Below, piece after piece: positions 21,551 to 24,165 of a stretch of DNA of 24,165 nt (its first letter is position 1; the number at the start of each line of letters is the position of its first letter). The notes beneath the pieces are model-generated. The model made no database searches and was not told the DNA's origin. It saw only the letters and a list, made by a program, of their open reading frames with translations. Location: IMG/VR virus record IMGVR_UViG_3300018417_000062, positions 1 to 24,165 of that record; one strand, given 5' to 3'. Source of the stretch: a virus. Position numbers and translations under genes: made by a program.

Positions 21551-23431
21551 TTAGTCATTTAGAAGTGAATTCAACTTTTTTTCTATTTCCCCTAAAGACT
21601 GTCTACCTTTAGATAAGTCTAATATACTTTTACCTTTTATTAAGTCGTCCTCGACTAATAAATCTAAGTCTTTATTTCTTACTAGTCTTTCGGTTGGAGT
21701 TTCTTCGGGTGCAGTGTCTCCCCCTCCTTCATCACCACCTAAATCACCACCTAAGTCACCACCTAAGTCACCACCTAAGTCACCACCTAAGTCACCACCT
21801 AAGTCACCACCTAAGTCACCACCTAAGTCACCTGTACCTGAATCAGTTGTTTCATCACCTAATGGGTCACCTCCTTCACCTGGTTTATTACCATATAGTT
21901 TATCTATATTTGCGAATACACCAGTTTTACTAATAACTTCGGATGTCTTTTCAAGTTCGGCAGCAACCGCTTTTTCGATTCTTTGTTGTTGTAAGTCTAA
22001 TTTAATTTCCTCGTCACTAAAACCAAGTATGTGCTTCTTAGCCCAAGATGAGGAAACGGGTAAGATACCAGTTCCTGGGTCAGTAACAGCATCTCTATAT
22101 AATTGAATTTTTTGTTGCCATTGCTCAACTTTGAGTAAGTCCGCTTGTGTAGAAGGATTAGTAAGACCTAAAGTAAAATTACCTAATTCATCTTCAAAAC
22201 CTAAAAGGTAAAGGTGTATAATTGCAATTTTATTTAGTTCTTGAATCATCGACTTTTGAATTCTGTTTATAGTTCTAGCAAATCTTATATCCTGTAATGA
22301 TAAGTTTTTACCGTCACCAACAACCTCTTCAAATCCTAAGAATGCTTTGGGTACTCTTAGAGATGTTAAAAGTTTCTTCTGAATGTATTCTATATCTGCA
22401 ATTTCAGATAGGTTTTGTGCACCTGGCAATGTATCTATAGGGTTAGGTGCGTTAGGGTCTCTAACGGGAATAAAATAGTCTTGGTCGACCGCCATTTGAT
22501 TGTATCTTAAATCGACATTTCCGTTACTCGAATCTACAACTTGGTCTCTCTTAAATTTGTTTGCCACTCTATTTACGTATGGTTCAACATCCTTGTCGTC
22601 CATATTTCCAACAAATACTTTAAATACTCTTCTTTCAGGTGCTCGCGATGTTCTATAGATTAACATGGCATCTTCTGATAGTATTAACTGTTTCCAAATT
22701 CTTCTACCTTTTTCCAACATAGATGTCCCGTATGGTAGTTTTCTATCGTCACCTAATAATCTAAAGTGAGCAATCTCCCAAGTATTAAATTCCATGTCTT
22801 TATTTTGCCATAAAAACTTTAGCGCATCATTCTCCGTATTTGTTGAGTTACGTTCAGGCTTCATTTTCATACCTCTCTCCTGTCTATTAATCTCAATATT
22901 AGGTAGTTGTTGTGCACCCATAATACCTTTTTCAGGGTCTAATTTCAGATAAACAAAATTGTCACCATACTTACATGTATTTCTTGTCCACATAGGTAAG
23001 TTAGTATTAATATCTAATCTGTTATTAAACAAATCACCTAAAACAGATTTAATTCTTTTACTTTCCGAATATATCTGTAACATATAACCGTCTTCATCGG
23101 GAGTAGTAGATTCTTCTGAGTATATATCTAAGGCGGCGGAAATTTCAGGAGTATACTCCATACTTTCATAATCATAAAAGGAGGCTAAACGAGTTGGTTC
23201 ATAATAAACTGCTTGTGTATAAAGATTGTTTTCAATCTTTTGCCATTGTTGACCTAAATAAAGGGTTTGTTGTGCTTGTAACTTCTCTCTCTCATACTCT
23301 TGTTTATTAGTTGTCTTGAGTATTTGTTTTTTGTCGAAGTTATATACGGGTGGTTGTTGGTCCAAAGTTGAATCGGGACCAAATACTTTTGTTAACCTTT
23401 GCCAAATCGTATAATTATTCTTTTCCGCCAT
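21551..23431 (-). CDS. gp20: Portal protein (gp20-like) with GDLG-repeat C-terminus
   Basis: The 626-aa protein shows the gp20 signature. MEYTPEISAALDIYSEESTT lies at about 91-110, KYGDNFVYLKLDPEKG at 154-169 and IYRTSRAPERRVFKVFVGN at 258-276, the most diagnostic stretch. VPKAFLGFEEVVG follows at 360-372. Twelve copies form the dodecameric head vertex through which DNA passes, and the terminase docks on it. Residues 534-565 are eight tandem GDLG units inside an acidic, Gly-rich tail that the T4 protein lacks. The last 50 residues are helical again. It follows the terminase gene with no gp18/gp19 between them. Confidence 0.93.
   Translation of the reverse strand: MAEKNNYTIWQRLTKVFGPDSTLDQQPPVYNFDKKQILKTTNKQEYEREKLQAQQTLYLGQQWQKIENNLYTQAVYYEPTRLASFYDYESMEYTPEISAALDIYSEESTTPDEDGYMLQIYSESKRIKSVLGDLFNNRLDINTNLPMWTRNTCKYGDNFVYLKLDPEKGIMGAQQLPNIEINRQERGMKMKPERNSTNTENDALKFLWQNKDMEFNTWEIAHFRLLGDDRKLPYGTSMLEKGRRIWKQLILSEDAMLIYRTSRAPERRVFKVFVGNMDDKDVEPYVNRVANKFKRDQVVDSSNGNVDLRYNQMAVDQDYFIPVRDPNAPNPIDTLPGAQNLSEIADIEYIQKKLLTSLRVPKAFLGFEEVVGDGKNLSLQDIRFARTINRIQKSMIQELNKIAIIHLYLLGFEDELGNFTLGLTNPSTQADLLKVEQWQQKIQLYRDAVTDPGTGILPVSSSWAKKHILGFSDEEIKLDLQQQRIEKAVAAELEKTSEVISKTGVFANIDKLYGNKPGEGGDPLGDETTDSGTGDLGGDLGGDLGGDLGGDLGGDLGGDLGGDLGGDEGGGDTAPEETPTERLVRNKDLDLLVEDDLIKGKSILDLSKGRQSLGEIEKKLNSLLND
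21734..21831 (-). repeat. Tandem 12-bp repeats encoding GDLG units in portal C-terminus
   Basis: Eight head-to-tail copies of a 12-bp unit (CCACCTAAGTCA on the plus strand), one with a single base change. Each copy encodes Gly-Asp-Leu-Gly, so changes in copy number keep the frame. Confidence 0.9.
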
Positions 23432-23441
23432 AGTTTTTTAG

Positions 23442-23448
23442 ATAAATA
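23442..23448 (-). promoter_or_regulatory. TATTTAT motif upstream of portal gene
   Basis: TATTTAT on the minus strand, 10 nt before the portal ATG, followed by an A-rich stretch, in the 43-nt gap after the terminase gene. Confidence 0.48.
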
Positions 23449-23474
23449 TAAACTTTACCCGAATTAATTAAAGG

Positions 23475-24165
23475 TTATCTTCTTCTACCTCCAAATAACC
23501 AGTTATATTGTTCGTAATCTTGTTTTGTGATTCCATTTGGTCGGTAGTGATTGTTATTGTTTGGCATGACGGGTAAACCAGGATTAAAGTCTTTAGATGA
23601 ATTTTTAACAGGAGTTTCATTGACCATCCAACTCTCCATCATCGCCTTGGTCTGTTCAGTAACCTTTTCAAGTTGTGTAAATGAGTTTTCACCAACATAT
23701 ATCGCCATAGCCATTGCCATGATAAGGTCGTCGTGTTGCCCTTTAATGTGGTCAGGTCTTCCGTTAATATATACAAACGTATTTAATTCATTCATTAAAC
23801 GAGAAGAACGAACAATAAAGTTATGTCTTAAAGCTTCTTCAAATGCCGCAACAATTTGAACACGTTTTGAATTAAAATTAAGACCTGGTATTTTTTCTAT
23901 TACTTTTGGGTTGTATTTCCATTTGTCAGCGGCATTTATACCATCAACATACAAATCCTTATAATTCATTTCCTGAAGTTTACGAGCGGTAGAAACTCCC
24001 ATACCCCCAGTGATATCAATCACAACAAACGCAGAATACATAGTCGCCCATTTAAACGCGACTTCAGCGGCAACATCAGGTGGTACCTTACCCAAATACT
24101 CTAGTACCTGTTCTCTCTCATCAAAATCTATAATACAGAATGTTGTAAAGTCCTCACTATCACCA
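23475..24165 (-). CDS. gp17: Terminase large subunit, C-terminal nuclease part (gp17-like), 5'-truncated
   Basis: The frame is open to the window edge, so the ATPase half and the true start are outside; the first visible residues are GDSEDFTTFCIIDF. This is the RNase-H-like nuclease domain of phage large terminases. The first catalytic acid sits in GDSEDFTTF, the second in FVVIDITGGMGVSTARKLQE, and the third in IKGQHDDLIMAMAMAIYVG. The tail (YEQYNWLFGGRRR) is a common C-terminal end. The enzyme cuts concatemeric DNA and, with its ATPase half, pumps it through the portal encoded next door. The gene is transcribed ahead of the portal and head genes. Confidence 0.88.
   Translation of the reverse strand, partial: GDSEDFTTFCIIDFDEREQVLEYLGKVPPDVAAEVAFKWATMYSAFVVIDITGGMGVSTARKLQEMNYKDLYVDGINAADKWKYNPKVIEKIPGLNFNSKRVQIVAAFEEALRHNFIVRSSRLMNELNTFVYINGRPDHIKGQHDDLIMAMAMAIYVGENSFTQLEKVTEQTKAMMESWMVNETPVKNSSKDFNPGLPVMPNNNNHYRPNGITKQDYEQYNWLFGGRRR

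Noticed and set aside
21714-22106. Plus-strand frame with Pro-Pro-Lys-Ser repeats
   Set aside because: Antisense shadow of the portal GDLG repeats and coding region, with no start context.
1-24165. tRNA genes, integrase, reverse transcriptase or transposase
   Set aside because: I looked for tRNA-like sequence and for these enzymes' motifs in all long frames and found none.

Overview
This window looks like a late-gene and accessory-gene segment of a T4-like myovirus (tailed phage) genome. The evidence is a set of T4 head-assembly homologues in order on the minus strand: terminase large subunit C-terminus (gp17), portal (gp20), prohead protease (gp21), scaffold (gp22) and major capsid protein (gp23). 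The plus strand adds PhoH, a gp55-like late sigma factor and baseplate/tail structural genes. The DNA is very AT-rich, and I saw no tRNA, integrase or transposase. Several signs point to a Bacteroidetes (probably aquatic flavobacterial) host. Almost no gene has a Shine-Dalgarno sequence and starts sit in A/T-rich leaders. Two small genes have host-like TAnnTTTG promoters. A 69-aa protein resembles the Bacteroidetes family DUF4494. The phage-encoded ribosomal protein bS21 begins MLII, as Bacteroidetes bS21 does. The host is an inference.

Layout. (1) 3-7444, plus strand: a tightly packed operon-like run with many 1-8 nt overlaps. It holds a 5'-truncated glycosyltransferase, a sulfotransferase-like protein, a GT-D-like and a fucosyltransferase-like protein, PhoH, a HAD-like protein, a small unknown, a GT-B and a GT2 glycosyltransferase, and the gp55-like sigma factor. 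(2) 7472-13359, plus strand: virion genes, namely a small basic-N-terminus protein, a 648-aa probable baseplate/tail protein, a small coiled-coil protein, a gp5-like OB-fold baseplate protein, a 502-aa tail structural protein and a poly-lysine DUF5872-like protein. (3) 13364-15245: small genes on both strands, including a 57-aa gene, a cupin-like protein, a 303-aa lysine-rich multidomain protein and two small unknowns, ending at a bidirectional terminator. (4) 15269-24165, minus strand: the head-assembly module, interrupted only by the plus-strand bS21 gene.

How it fits together. The gp55-like sigma factor is encoded just before the structural genes. A recurring upstream motif, TATTTAT in coding orientation, precedes eight transcription units (scaffold, protease, portal, baseplate genes, bS21 and others). 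It is absent from the glycosyltransferase/PhoH operon, so it is a good candidate for this phage's late-promoter element. Scaffold, protease, capsid, portal and terminase together build and fill the head. Putative prohead-protease sites ([LI]xE followed by a small residue) are visible in the capsid protein and in the lysine-rich 303-aa protein; the other lysine-rich protein has a looser match. The most notable item is the phage bS21. In Bacteroidetes this ribosomal protein helps hide the anti-Shine-Dalgarno sequence, so a phage copy could act directly on the initiation step that these SD-less phage mRNAs depend on.
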